DNA of 8,852 nt from Verrucomicrobiota bacterium. Its GTDB lineage: Bacteria; Verrucomicrobiota; Verrucomicrobiia; Verrucomicrobiales; Verrucomicrobiaceae. The stretch covers positions 1 through 8,852 of the forward strand of contig JAIOQF010000113.1 in assembly GCA_021413535.1 (NCBI GenBank), read 5' to 3'. Positions 1-8,213 of this stretch are shown here, piece after piece. The notes under the pieces were generated by a model, which saw only the letters and a program-made list of their open reading frames with translations, ran no database searches and was not told the DNA's origin. Position numbers and translations under genes: made by a program. Position 1 is the stretch's first letter; each line of letters opens with the position of its first letter.

Positions 1-2848
1 GACGTGAGATGATAAACTGTCCGGGATCTCCGCTTTCATCTGCATCGCGATCGGAGACGCTCAAGCGCACGAGGGGATTCGTCGTATTGCTGTCGGCGAT
101 CCAGAGTGTGGCGGCGGCGGTGCCGATCACGTAGCTCGTGGAAGGCACTAACTCCAAGGTGGCGCTCTCGTAACTTTCCACGCTTGCGTCAACGGATGCG
201 GTTAAGAGCACATCAAGAAAGGCGCTTCCTGCCGGAATGGTGAACGTGTAGAACGGGGTCACGAAAGTGGCGTCCGGAGCGAGCGTGTAGTCTGTGCCTT
301 TGGTGGCGGAGCCGCTCGGTGCGTATAGGGAGACGGTGAGCGCGGCTGCCGTCGAGCCTGTGCGGGTGATGCGGAAGCTGCCGGTGTTGGTGCCTTCGGA
401 GCAGTCGGCATCCTGAAGCGCAATGCTGACGGATGGCTGATCGGTCGAGGTGAAGTTCACTCCGCTCGCGTTCGGTCCCACGGTCACACTGGCACTGCCC
501 GAGGGCACGAGGGTGTAGCCATAGAGTTCGGTGCCCACGGTGTAGGTTCCCGCAGCGAGCCGCGTGAGCGTGTAGGTGCCGTCGGCATCGGTGTAAGCTT
601 CGCGATAGCTGGTGCCGGTCAGTGAATTATGGACGCGCACATTCGCCAGAGGTTGTCCGGCTGAGGTGATCGTGCCGGCGATGCGGAATGTTCCAGGCGA
701 TCCGACGGTGACGATCACCGACGAACTGGTGGTCTTGCCCTTCATGTCGGACACCGTGCAGCGCACGCGATAGTCGCCAGCGGTGGCCCAGGATTTGGAG
801 ACGGTGGGCGAGTTGGCGGTGCTGAAGCTCTTGTCGCCGAAATCCCAAGCGTAGCTCAGCGCGTCGCCATCTGCGTCCGTCGCGGTGGCGGTGAAGTTGA
901 CGGCAACGTTTGCGGCCACGCTGGTGGCGCTCGCGCCCACGGCCAGAACGGGCGCATTGTTCCCAGGGAACAATCCGAGATTCACCACCACATCCGCGCT
1001 CGGCGGCGTGGTCGCGTTTTTTGAAATGGGCGTGATGTGGATGCCGGTTTCCAGATCGCTGAAAGTGCGGCCGATGACGACGGTCGCATCCGTCTTTCCG
1101 TCGATGGAGCCGGGCGTTGTATCGAGCAGGTGCGACCCACTCGAGCTCGAAGCCCACGGGCTCCAATGGACGAAGACGCCGCCCTGCACCCAGGCGTTGC
1201 TGGTGAATAACTGCCGGAAATCGACCCAGTAGTCGCGATCGGCATCCTTGCGCGTCTTGATCGCATAGCGCAGACGCGGATTCTGCGCCGGCTGATCCAT
1301 TTGGTAAATGCGATAGGTGCCGCTCGTGGTGACATCATTGACGAGCGCGGTCGGCAGCCAGTTGAGGAGGTTTTTTTCGAAGGCGTTATACTGATAGTCG
1401 CCGGCATTGGCGCTGCCCATGGTGTCGAAGCTGTCGCCATACTCGACGTGCGTGCCGCCGCCGATCGCGGAACCGTTCGTCGTGCTCCAAAAGTTCGCAT
1501 GCATAAGGCCAAAATTGTGGCCATACTCGTGACAGGCCACTCCGGTGCCGGTGCCGGATTTCAGCCAGCAGCCTTTGCCGCCGACGTAAGCCTGTCCACC
1601 GAAAGCGCCGGGGAGGCCGGTGAAGATCACTGTGTCGAAATTATAATTCGCGGGATCAAAACCCGCCGCTTTCGCTGCCGCACGCGCGTCGGTCAGCACT
1701 TCGTAGGAGCTTCCGCTCGTGTCCACGTCCTTATACCAGGCTTCGCTCCGAGGCAGGATGAGCAGCGGCGTCACGGTGGTCATGAAAGTCATGGCGCCGT
1801 AACTCGTGTCCAAAAACCAATCCTGAACGGTCTTGCCAAGATCATGACCTTCCTTTTCTGTCACGCTGCCCTTGCGTGCCTCGGGGAATGCGACGCGCAT
1901 CAGCAGGTTCGTCTTGTAACCGGTGCTCTGCGTCGCGGTGGGCGGGCTGGTCGGCATCGCCGGGCCGCCGTTGCCGCCTTCGCGCGCGACGAGCTGGTCT
2001 TCAAAAGTAACGATATGACCGCCGCTGCACAGGAAATGAAACTGTCCGCCTGCTTCGACCACGACTTCCGCTGACGACACTGCGCCGCCGTTCTCAGCCT
2101 TGGCTGCCACCGTGGTCTTCCCAGAGACCGGACAGGTCTCGACAATATCGCGGGGCGGGGCGGGTGAGGTGCGCAGTTCGCGTCCGCTGACGAAACCCTG
2201 CTCGTCGAGCAGTGTTGCCGTGCGTTGCCGCGTCAGAATGGTGGGCTGGTTCAGGCGGCGACCATAGACAAAGGCGCGGTAGCGTCCGCCATCACTCGTC
2301 TGCACCTCGCGTCGGTAGGCCGGCGTCGCTGGATTCTCCGCTGAAGGCACCGAGCCGAGCACGCCGTAAAACGCTTCTTCATTCACGCGTTCCTCGAGCT
2401 GTTCCGCGATCGCGGCCGGCAATTGCTGGCGCAGCACTGGCGGCACCGCATTCTCGATTGCCTGTCGGGGATTGGTCTCGATCATCTGCCGCAGCACCAC
2501 ACGTCGCGCTTGGGCGATCTTGATGCCTTCTTCCTGCAGCTCACGCCGCTGTTCATCAGTCGCCGCCAGATAGCGGGCGGCCCACTCGTTGAAGCGCTCA
2601 AACTCCGTCGCGTCTTTCTGCAGCACAGCGGATGGAGCCGGGTCGACCGGTGTCTTGCGCGGAGATGCGAGCGCTTCAACAGGCTCATCAGAGACATCGT
2701 TACGTGTGGATTGATTGGCTTTCGCCAGCGGATGCGTTGCCTGATCTGGTTTCGGCGACGTGTCTGTGGAGCGCAACCAAAGTGCTGCAAACAACACCAG
2801 CAGCACGAAGCTGCCACACAGGATCAATAGCCGAAGGGAGGATTTCAT
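1..2848 (-). CDS. Secreted metzincin metalloprotease with PKD, carboxypeptidase-regulatory-like and Calx-beta domains (C-terminus outside window)
   Basis: The reading frame is open from an ATG at 2848 to the left window edge, giving 949 codons without a stop. Residues about 5-25 are hydrophobic after a basic start, so the protein is exported or membrane-anchored; I see no convincing lipobox. Residues about 35-300 look like a propeptide and linker. The catalytic part spans about 309-560: the zinc motif HEYGHNFGLMH is at 440-450 (ligands H440, H444, H450; catalytic E441) and the Met-turn DTMGS is centred on M477. The layout around the Met-turn resembles gametolysin-like (M11) metzincins. A PKD domain follows (about 632-715, with YAWDFGD), then a carboxypeptidase-regulatory-like beta-sandwich (about 721-800), one Calx-beta repeat (about 805-920), and the start of another at about 926. 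It probably degrades extracellular protein. Only weak ribosome-binding and promoter sequences precede the start. The substrate is unknown. Confidence 0.88.
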   Translation of the reverse strand, partial: MKSSLRLLILCGSFVLLVLFAALWLRSTDTSPKPDQATHPLAKANQSTRNDVSDEPVEALASPRKTPVDPAPSAVLQKDATEFERFNEWAARYLAATDEQRRELQEEGIKIAQARRVVLRQMIETNPRQAIENAVPPVLRQQLPAAIAEQLEERVNEEAFYGVLGSVPSAENPATPAYRREVQTSDGGRYRAFVYGRRLNQPTILTRQRTATLLDEQGFVSGRELRTSPAPPRDIVETCPVSGKTTVAAKAENGGAVSSAEVVVEAGGQFHFLCSGGHIVTFEDQLVAREGGNGGPAMPTSPPTATQSTGYKTNLLMRVAFPEARKGSVTEKEGHDLGKTVQDWFLDTSYGAMTFMTTVTPLLILPRSEAWYKDVDTSGSSYEVLTDARAAAKAAGFDPANYNFDTVIFTGLPGAFGGQAYVGGKGCWLKSGTGTGVACHEYGHNFGLMHANFWSTTNGSAIGGGTHVEYGDSFDTMGSANAGDYQYNAFEKNLLNWLPTALVNDVTTSGTYRIYQMDQPAQNPRLRYAIKTRKDADRDYWVDFRQLFTSNAWVQGGVFVHWSPWASSSSGSHLLDTTPGSIDGKTDATVVIGRTFSDLETGIHITPISKNATTPPSADVVVNLGLFPGNNAPVLAVGASATSVAANVAVNFTATATDADGDALSYAWDFGDKSFSTANSPTVSKSWATAGDYRVRCTVSDMKGKTTSSSVIVTVGSPGTFRIAGTITSAGQPLANVRVHNSLTGTSYREAYTDADGTYTLTRLAAGTYTVGTELYGYTLVPSGSASVTVGPNASGVNFTSTDQPSVSIALQDADCSEGTNTGSFRITRTGSTAAALTVSLYAPSGSATKGTDYTLAPDATFVTPFYTFTIPAGSAFLDVLLTASVDASVESYESATLELVPSTSYVIGTAAATLWIADSNTTNPLVRLSVSDRDADESGDPGQFIISR

Positions 2849-3476
2849 AGGTATTTGGCAGGTGGGTGCAATTAAAGGAGACGGGTAAATGATTTAGCGT
2901 TTTTCATCATAGAAAAATGTCGATCTTGTTTATCAGAGGTGGCGTTCTGACTCATAAAACCACCGTCCAACTGCCGAAAATATCACATGCGGCAGTTTCC
3001 ATTCAGGCGACCTTAATAGTGATTTTTTTTTGGAGACGAACACCATGCACTCAGAAAAATCTGCGAATTAATCTCGGTAATTTGCCCTGAATTATTGGAT
3101 ACTATTTCAGAAATCGTTTGTCATGAATAGATAAATATTTCCGATTTTTGAGCCCATTTGGGGCCATGATGGCGTTCAAGCTTTGATCGCAGACTCTTTC
3201 CGCCTACGAACAGGCCGGTATTCGACGAATGCCTCAGGATTCCAAGCCCGCCATGCGGTAGACTGCGCATGGTGTGGGGTTGTGTTGCCTCAGTCTGCGC
3301 CCCACGGAGAATTTGCCCTGCAAGCAACCTGCGTCTGGCTGACCTCGTTCATGAGCGATCATTCGATTGCGTTACTTTGTATGATTGCCGTCATTGCGAT
3401 GGCAAGAAATGCACTTGCGCGGCGATGCGCCCTCGCCAACTGGTTCGCTCCCAATCCCAAACTAAACTCACTGACC
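2849..3476. other. Intergenic region between divergent protease and isomerase genes
   Basis: No convincing gene lies here. The left half (about 2870-3150) is clearly richer in A and T than the flanking genes, as expected of a divergent promoter region, and holds a short hairpin at 2969-2997 and a run of T at 3022-3031. The right half (about 3170-3476) has gene-like base composition, and several frames stay open there, but none shows a recognisable protein. The isomerase frame is open back to 3183. I could not pick a promoter with both boxes convincing for either flanking gene; TATGAT at 3380-3385 is a possible -10 element for the isomerase, but no good -35 box sits at the right distance. Confidence 0.6.
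2969..2997. repeat. Perfect 8-bp inverted repeat (hairpin)
   Basis: AACTGCCG at 2969-2976 is matched exactly by CGGCAGTT at 2990-2997, with a 13-nt A/T-rich loop. It lies about 120 nt upstream of the protease start. On the plus strand it is followed by only three T residues, counting those inside the arm, and no plus-strand gene ends before it, so a terminator is unlikely. It could be an operator or an RNA structure in the protease leader; the sequence alone does not say which. Confidence 0.45.
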
Positions 3477-4340
3477 ATGTCCAAAATTCAATTCGGTTCT
3501 GAAGTCTATACCTGGTTCATGCAGGGCACCGGCAAAGGCTATGACAACAAGCTCGACCACATGATCAAGGTCGCCGCCGAAGCCGGGTTCACCGGCATCG
3601 AGCCCATGGTGCTCGAAATTTCCGAGAAGGCGCTCGGCTGTTCACCCTATTGGATGGGTGACCTGAAAGATCCTGCCAAGCTCAAGGCCAGTCTCGAGAA
3701 GCACAATATGAAGCTCGCCGGACTCGCGCTCATCTGCGGCTGGGACGGGGAAACGGAAACACCCGAGGAACGGGCTGCGGCCGATTATGCAATCGCGACG
3801 CTGAAACACTTTCCGGGATCCATGCTTGGCACTGTGACGCTTCCCAGCGGCCGGACGAAAGACCTGCAGCGACGCCGGCTCAATGTGGCCCGCAACGTGA
3901 ACAACGTGTCGAAGCGTGCCGCTGATCTGGGTATCAAATGCTCCTATCATCCGAATAGTCCGCCCAATTCCATCGTGCGGACGCAGGAAGACTACGACGT
4001 GGTGCTCAATAGCCTTGACCCCAAGGTCACCGGCTGGACGCCCGACGTGGGACACATCATTCGCGGCGGCATGGATGTCATCGCCACGCTCAACAAATGG
4101 CAGCACCTCGTGAACCACATTCACTACAAGGATTACTCCGGCAACGGGCCTGAACCTTGGGCGCAGATGGGCACCGGAAAACTCGACTTCCACAAAATCA
4201 CGGAGTGGCTCGTGCAGCACAACTACGAAGGCTGGATCATCTGCGAGGATGAAGCCCATGTCGCCGTGGACGATCCCGACGGTGTCACCAAGCAGAATGG
4301 AAAGTGGTGCCGGGAGCAGCTCTTGCCGCTGGTGAGCTGA
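3477..4340 (+). CDS. Sugar phosphate isomerase/epimerase (TIM-barrel, xylose isomerase-like)
   Basis: This 287-residue protein matches the AP-endonuclease-2/xylose isomerase-like TIM-barrel family, which interconverts ketoses or other sugars using a divalent metal. Expected barrel landmarks are present in order: the GFTGIEP strand (E42) near the N-terminus, SYHPNS (H158), TPDVGH (D190, H193), HIHYKD (H214, H216, D219) and ICEDE (E257) near the C-terminus, so the likely metal ligands are intact. I chose ATG 3477 because family similarity begins directly with it (MSKIQFGSEVYTW). The frame is open upstream to 3183, and an ATG at 3351 would add 42 residues with a hydrophobic stretch; that extension does not look like part of the fold. 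No Shine-Dalgarno sequence precedes either start. The gene stands alone, convergent with the glucan operon. The substrate (inositol derivative, hydroxypyruvate or a keto-sugar) cannot be assigned. Confidence 0.88.
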   Translation: MSKIQFGSEVYTWFMQGTGKGYDNKLDHMIKVAAEAGFTGIEPMVLEISEKALGCSPYWMGDLKDPAKLKASLEKHNMKLAGLALICGWDGETETPEERAAADYAIATLKHFPGSMLGTVTLPSGRTKDLQRRRLNVARNVNNVSKRAADLGIKCSYHPNSPPNSIVRTQEDYDVVLNSLDPKVTGWTPDVGHIIRGGMDVIATLNKWQHLVNHIHYKDYSGNGPEPWAQMGTGKLDFHKITEWLVQHNYEGWIICEDEAHVAVDDPDGVTKQNGKWCREQLLPLVS

Positions 4341-4368
4341 TCAGAAGTTTGCCAAATCGATTTTCCAG

Positions 4369-4402
4369 AACGCTTCCGTCGAATTTCGGCGGAAGCGTTT
4401 TT
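4369..4402 (+). terminator. Rho-independent terminator of the isomerase gene
   Basis: AACGCTTCCG at 4369-4378 pairs with CGGAAGCGTT at 4390-4399. The stem can extend inward by a G-U and two G-C pairs, and a run of five T follows (4398-4402). It starts 28 nt after the isomerase stop codon. On the minus strand the hairpin also lies beyond the end of the convergent operon, but there it is not followed by a clear T tract, so its role is mainly for the plus-strand gene. Confidence 0.85.
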
Positions 4403-4412
4403 GGTATTGCGA

Positions 4413-4715
4413 TCAGTCACTGCTTTCATCTGAGTCGCAATTTGAGGTGTCATCTTTGCAACACAACTCGAAAGCCTTGAACAAGCCGAGCCCGAGCAGG
4501 GCCGGTCGCATGAAGGGGACTGCGACCGCAGTGATGGCACCGACAATCACGCGCGGCGGGACGAGGTTCAGCAACAGTCCGGCACCGAAGGCGGTGGCGA
4601 TGGCTTTGGCTGGATCCCGACGGACTAATTCCTCGGTATCGTGCAGAATCCGGTGGAGGATTGCTTTGGGTGCCACGGTTGTTTGGGGGATGGGTTCTAT
4701 GTCCATGGGGTGCAT
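4413..4715 (-). CDS. Small hydrophobic protein of unknown function, last gene of the glucan operon
   Basis: A 100-residue protein that I do not recognise with certainty. Residues about 1-36 are polar. Hydrophobic, glycine- and alanine-rich segments follow at about 38-52, 56-69 and 72-84, and the tail is strongly acidic (DSDESSD at the end). The segment from RRDPAKAIATAFGAG onward resembles the C-terminal membrane-anchoring part of DUF883/ElaB-YqjD-like proteins, but that is only a loose impression. It begins 16 nt after the opgH stop codon on the same strand, so it is probably cotranscribed with the glucan genes. There is no clear ribosome-binding site; a second in-frame ATG at 4706 could be the true start. 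A role at the inner membrane is inferred from hydrophobicity alone. Confidence 0.65.
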   Translation of the reverse strand: MHPMDIEPIPQTTVAPKAILHRILHDTEELVRRDPAKAIATAFGAGLLLNLVPPRVIVGAITAVAVPFMRPALLGLGLFKAFELCCKDDTSNCDSDESSD

Positions 4716-4731
4716 ATAATACTAGGTATTT

Positions 4732-6823
4732 TTAGGCGTCCTGCCGTTGGGCGATGAGGTGGGTGAAAGGATTCGGCGCGACGAGGTTGTATTGGCGGAT
4801 GGCCATTTTCCAGAAGCTGCTGAGATGTTCCTCGGCTGCGCTCCAGAGTTCGTAATGCAGGTTCGTCACGCTGTCGGCGTCATACATGATGGCCTTCAAC
4901 TCTTGCGCGTGCAGCGAGACGGGGCCCAGCGTGATGAGCTTGTGGGAGAGGTAGGCGAAGTATTCCCGGGAGTGCTGCTGGTTCTTGCGGCGGCGCAGGA
5001 GGCTGACGTGCAGTCCGTTGACATAGGGATCGAGGCACAACTGGATGAGACCAAAATTTTGCTCGATTTCCGGCTGGAGTTTCGGCCGGTCCTTGACCTC
5101 GTTCAGATGGTCTTCCAGAGACTGGAGCACGGGCGGCGGATCGACTTCTTCTGGCGTGAGGAAAACTCCAAAGCGGAACAGTGAGCGATTGCTGGAAGTG
5201 ATGATGGCGAAGGGAATGGCCAGAATCAGTGCTAAAACGACGGGGCTGATCCAAATCAGAAAATTATTTGAGAAATGGCTGGAGATAAAAAACGCAATTA
5301 CGGCCCAGACGATGCCGACGACGGTTACGCTGCCGAAGGTGAGAATGGGTTCGCGCCAGTCGATGCCCGTGGAGAGTTTGCGGCGCTGGGCGATCCATTT
5401 CACGCCTTTGCCCAGGATGGTGTAGATGACAAAACGGCTGTGGAAGATCATCATGATCGGTGCCAGCAGGGCGAAGATAAAAGTGTCGAGGAAACTGCCC
5501 AAAGCGGCCAGCAGTCTGAGGCGCACGGGCTTGAAGAGCCTGCCGGTGGAAAGTTCGTCGAGCACGATGAGCGCCTTCGGCAGGAAGATGAGCGTGAGCG
5601 TCAGAATTAAGAGGAGTTCCACGGAAAGATGCGCGTGCGGCGCGCTCAGTTCGGGATTCATCGCGGCAGTGACCGTGGCGAAGGCGAGGAACAGGAACCA
5701 GAGCGGCGAACTCACATAGCTCAGAATGCCGTGGATGAAGTTCAGCCGGCTGATGGGATGGAGCCCTTTGGCAAAGATCAGCGAGAAGTGCTGGAGGTTG
5801 CCCAGCCTTCCGCATGAGCGCGGCTTCGACAAAATCATGACTGAGGATGTGACCGCCGAGAGGTTCCTTGCCGGGGAGAGCGGGCAGCGCGCAATATTCG
5901 ATGAAGGGCGCGAGGCGCACGATGGCGTTGTGTCCCCAGAAGTTTGCTTCGCCACACTGCCAGTAGTTGAGACCGGCGACGAAGGCGGGACCGTAGAGGG
6001 CTTGGCCGAACTGCATGACGCGACCGAGCAGGGTGGTGGCACCGATCTGCTTGGGGAAAGTCTGCAGAATGCCGATGCCGGGATTCTTTTCCATGATGCG
6101 CACCAAGTTCACCAGAAACTTGCCGGCCATGAGGCTGTCGGCATCCAGCACGATCATGTAGCGGTAGCGCTTGCCCCAGCGACGGCAGAAGTCAGAGACG
6201 TTGCCGCTCTTGCGATTGATCGGCGCGCGGCGCTTGCGGTAGAAGATGCGACCGAAGGCATTATGCTGGCGGCAGAGTTCTAGCCAGGCGGCCTCTTCTT
6301 CGATCCACTTGTTGGGATCATCCGAATCACTGAGGATGAAAAAGTCAAAGCTCTCCACGCGACCGGTGGCGAGCAGGGAGTTGTAGACCGCCCGCACACC
6401 TTCGAAGACGCGAGTTACGTCTTCGTTGTAGACCGGCACGATGATGGCGGTGGTGGCTCCGAGTGGGGAGTCCATGTCGTCGCGCGGAATGGTGCGCATG
6501 AGATCCAGCGGATCCGGCTTGGGGCGGTTCATCATCCAGATGCCCAAGAGCGCAGTCCAGAAGCCGGTGTTGAGTTGATAAAAAAGCGGAACGAAAACGA
6601 TCAGTAAACCGGTCTCATGCCAGTGCATGCCGTAGCGCGAGAGCACGAGATACATCAGCCAGGCACCAACGATGGTGCCGAGGAAGACAAACGTGAAGAA
6701 TGTCGCGCGACGGATGCGCGCTTGCTTGGGCGAGGGGATCCCCGCATGGGATGCCGGATGGTGCAACGAGACACGTGAGGTGACGCGCGACAGCGCGGCT
6801 GGACCGGCGGCGGGTGCGCTCAT
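4732..6823 (-). pseudogene. opgH: Glucan glucosyltransferase OpgH (MdoH), disrupted by an internal out-of-frame deletion
   Basis: OpgH is the inner-membrane family 2 glycosyltransferase that builds the beta-1,2-linked glucose backbone of periplasmic glucans from UDP-glucose. The intact N-terminal part (341 residues from ATG 6823) has membrane helices at about 41-63 and 71-95, PVYNED (130-135), LSDSDD (164-169), the DxD motif in VLDADS (225-230) and LSHDFVEAALMRKAG (327-341). After G341, homology jumps to the frame beginning GNLQHFSLIFAKG and continues for 356 residues, with about five further membrane helices and the family signature LTPEEVDPPPVL, ending at 4732. About 32 residues expected between the blocks, including the QxxRW-type motif (RDRRWCQ in relatives), are absent, and the frame changes. 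Read straight through, frame one gives 519 residues with an unrelated end. The start overlaps the preceding stop as ATGA, suggesting translational coupling. An assembly error is the main alternative to real loss. Confidence 0.9.
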
Positions 6824-7434
6824 GTGTTCGTCAGGGTGTAAACATACCAGAGCACGCCGACGATGATTGCCAGCAGAATCGGATAGCGCAACAGCGCCAG
6901 TTTTCCTCCATCGGAATCATCGTCATCGGAATCGCCCATGATGCCGAGGTCAATGGGACGCGGCGTCATTTTGGAAATCTGAAGCCGCGGGCCGGACGTG
7001 CGCACGGCGGAGCGCATGGCGCCGGTCATGTCTTCAGGAAGATTGTCGCGGTCGATGAAAAAATGTGGCCATCGACCTGGTCCGTCACAAAGATGGAAGC
7101 CGAGCCGCCCGGTGCCTTCGATCTGCGATTCAGTCAGCTCCATGCCCTGATAAATTTCCGAGAGCCATTCTTTCAACATCGCGCGGGCCTGGGCAATCGC
7201 GTGTGCGGTCGGCGGTCGTGAGGGATCCTTTTCGTGCGCATCGGCGGCACGACGCAGGGTTTCCAGAATGAGCTGGGTGCGGCGGATACGGTTATGCAGT
7301 CGGAAGCTGCGGAAGTAATCGGCGAGGCGCGCGTAGGCCTCGTTCCATTCCTCTTCGCTGCCGGTCTTGGGCGCGAAGTGAATGGTCACGGCCTCCATCG
7401 GGCCGTTGGCCGTCAGGCTTTCTACCGCTTCCAT
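6820..7434 (-). CDS. Unrecognised tail-anchored membrane protein encoded between opgG and opgH
   Basis: A 204-residue protein with no family I can name. Residues about 20-150 are soluble and charged, with a probable helical stretch (about 30-100) and a conserved-looking patch, GFHLCDGPGRWPHFFIDRDN, at about 112-131. An acidic run (DSDDDDSD) at 168-175 comes just before a single hydrophobic helix at about 180-201, which ends the protein; this is the topology of a tail-anchored inner-membrane protein with its bulk in the cytoplasm. ATG 7434 overlaps the end of opgG by 13 nt, and an in-frame ATG at 7398 is an alternative that would leave a 23-nt gap. The stop overlaps the opgH start by 4 nt. In E. 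coli opgG is followed directly by opgH, so this insertion is unusual. The position suggests a partner or regulator of OpgH; that is inference. Confidence 0.82.
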   Translation of the reverse strand: MEAVESLTANGPMEAVTIHFAPKTGSEEEWNEAYARLADYFRSFRLHNRIRRTQLILETLRRAADAHEKDPSRPPTAHAIAQARAMLKEWLSEIYQGMELTESQIEGTGRLGFHLCDGPGRWPHFFIDRDNLPEDMTGAMRSAVRTSGPRLQISKMTPRPIDLGIMGDSDDDDSDGGKLALLRYPILLAIIVGVLWYVYTLTNT

Positions 7435-8198
7435 TGGTATGACCAGCGTTCGGACATCGGTTGCTTGCCGTCGCTCAATTCGCAGTTCATTTCCAGAAGC
7501 TTCAGCTCCGGCGGAACATCCATCTTGAAAAAGGCGCGCCAGCCTCCGCTTTCAGTATTTGCGATCACACGTTTATCCAGCAACTTTGCATCCGGCGGAA
7601 TTGTGAGTTCAATCGTGGGAGTCCAGTCGGCTGCGGCATCATCAGGGACCTTGCCCTTGGTGAAATCCACCACGAAAAGATAATCGTTCGGATTGGTTGG
7701 CGTGGCGATGGCCTCGCCGTAGCGGGTGGAGATTACCTTCGCAAGGTTGTGTTCGTGTTCGCCCTGCCAGTGCAGTTTGTAGGCGAAGCGCAAAGGCTCG
7801 GTCGACGTCGGGAAATGATCAGGCTCCCACATGAGCACGACATTATCCCAAGTTTCCTCGCCAGTGGGGATTTCGATGAGGTGCAGCGCGCCGCGACCGA
7901 AGCCTTCGATGGGTTCCACCCAGACTGCGGTGCGCTTGTGATACTTCGCCTCGAGATCCTGGTAGTGGCTGAATTCACGATCGCGTTGCAGGAGGCCGAA
8001 CCCCTTGAGCGATTCGATATTGAAGAGGCTCTGGCGCAGTTCCTTGCTGTTGTCCAGTGGACGCCAGATCACGGGACCGTAATTTTGTTCGATGAGAAGA
8101 CCATCCGAATCATGCACCTCCGGGCGGAAATCCAAGGCTCTGGGATGGGTGTTCTCGCCGAACCAGAACATCGAGGAGAAGGGGGCGATGCCCAGTTG
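7422..8198 (-). pseudogene. opgG: OpgG (MdoG) periplasmic glucan biosynthesis protein, N-terminal half missing
   Basis: OpgG acts in the periplasm in OPG synthesis; the OpgG/OpgD family has a beta-sandwich glucan-processing fold, and OpgD has been shown to cleave beta-1,2-glucan. What remains is the C-terminal half. Similarity begins abruptly at QLGIAPFSSMFWFG (about 8198) and continues through RPEVHDSDGLL, IWRPLDN, GFGLLQRDREFSHYQD, LIEIPTGEETWDN and FVVDFTKG to the stop at 7422. Complete homologues are about 500 residues with a signal peptide; this remnant has 249 residues from an internal ATG at 8171, plus nine homologous codons upstream. An in-frame TAA lies at 8202-8204, so nothing upstream can be joined. 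The signal peptide, N-terminal domain and promoter are all absent, so a functional exported protein is not expected. The break coincides exactly with the break in the opposing beta-propeller gene. Confidence 0.88.
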
Positions 8199-8213
8199 AT
8201 TTTAACCAACTGG
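8192..8213. repeat. Inverted repeat at the junction of two 5'-truncated genes
   Basis: CCAGTTG at 8192-8198 is matched exactly by CAACTGG at 8207-8213, with an 8-nt spacer. The left arm is where the homologies of opgG (minus) and the beta-propeller gene (plus) meet: CAGTTG at 8193-8198 codes for Gln-Leu in both, read on opposite strands. This marks a recombination or joining point and may be a microhomology. The hairpin itself may be coincidental, since the right arm belongs to the beta-propeller coding sequence. Confidence 0.6.

Noticed and set aside
1301..2074. A 257-codon plus-strand frame inside the protease gene
   Set aside because: It lies antisense to the catalytic domain, whose zinc motif and Met-turn are unmistakable on the minus strand.
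3045..3071. An eight-codon frame (MHSEKSAN) preceded by GGAG at 3032-3035, a possible leader peptide
   Set aside because: It has reasonable start spacing but lies over 400 nt from the isomerase, has no attenuator-like structure after it and no run of regulatory codons; chance is the simpler explanation.
3183..3476. N-terminal extension of the isomerase to a TTG at 3183
   Set aside because: Family similarity begins at ATG 3477, and the 98 upstream codons lack any recognisable domain.
3642..4259. A 205-codon minus-strand frame opposite the isomerase
   Set aside because: It is antisense to a conserved TIM-barrel enzyme with its metal ligands in place; long antisense frames are common at this GC content.
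5264..6823. A 519-residue OpgH as a complete shorter protein
   Set aside because: After residue 341 it is out of frame: it turns into arginine-, proline- and histidine-rich sequence, while the adjacent frame encodes clear OpgH homology.
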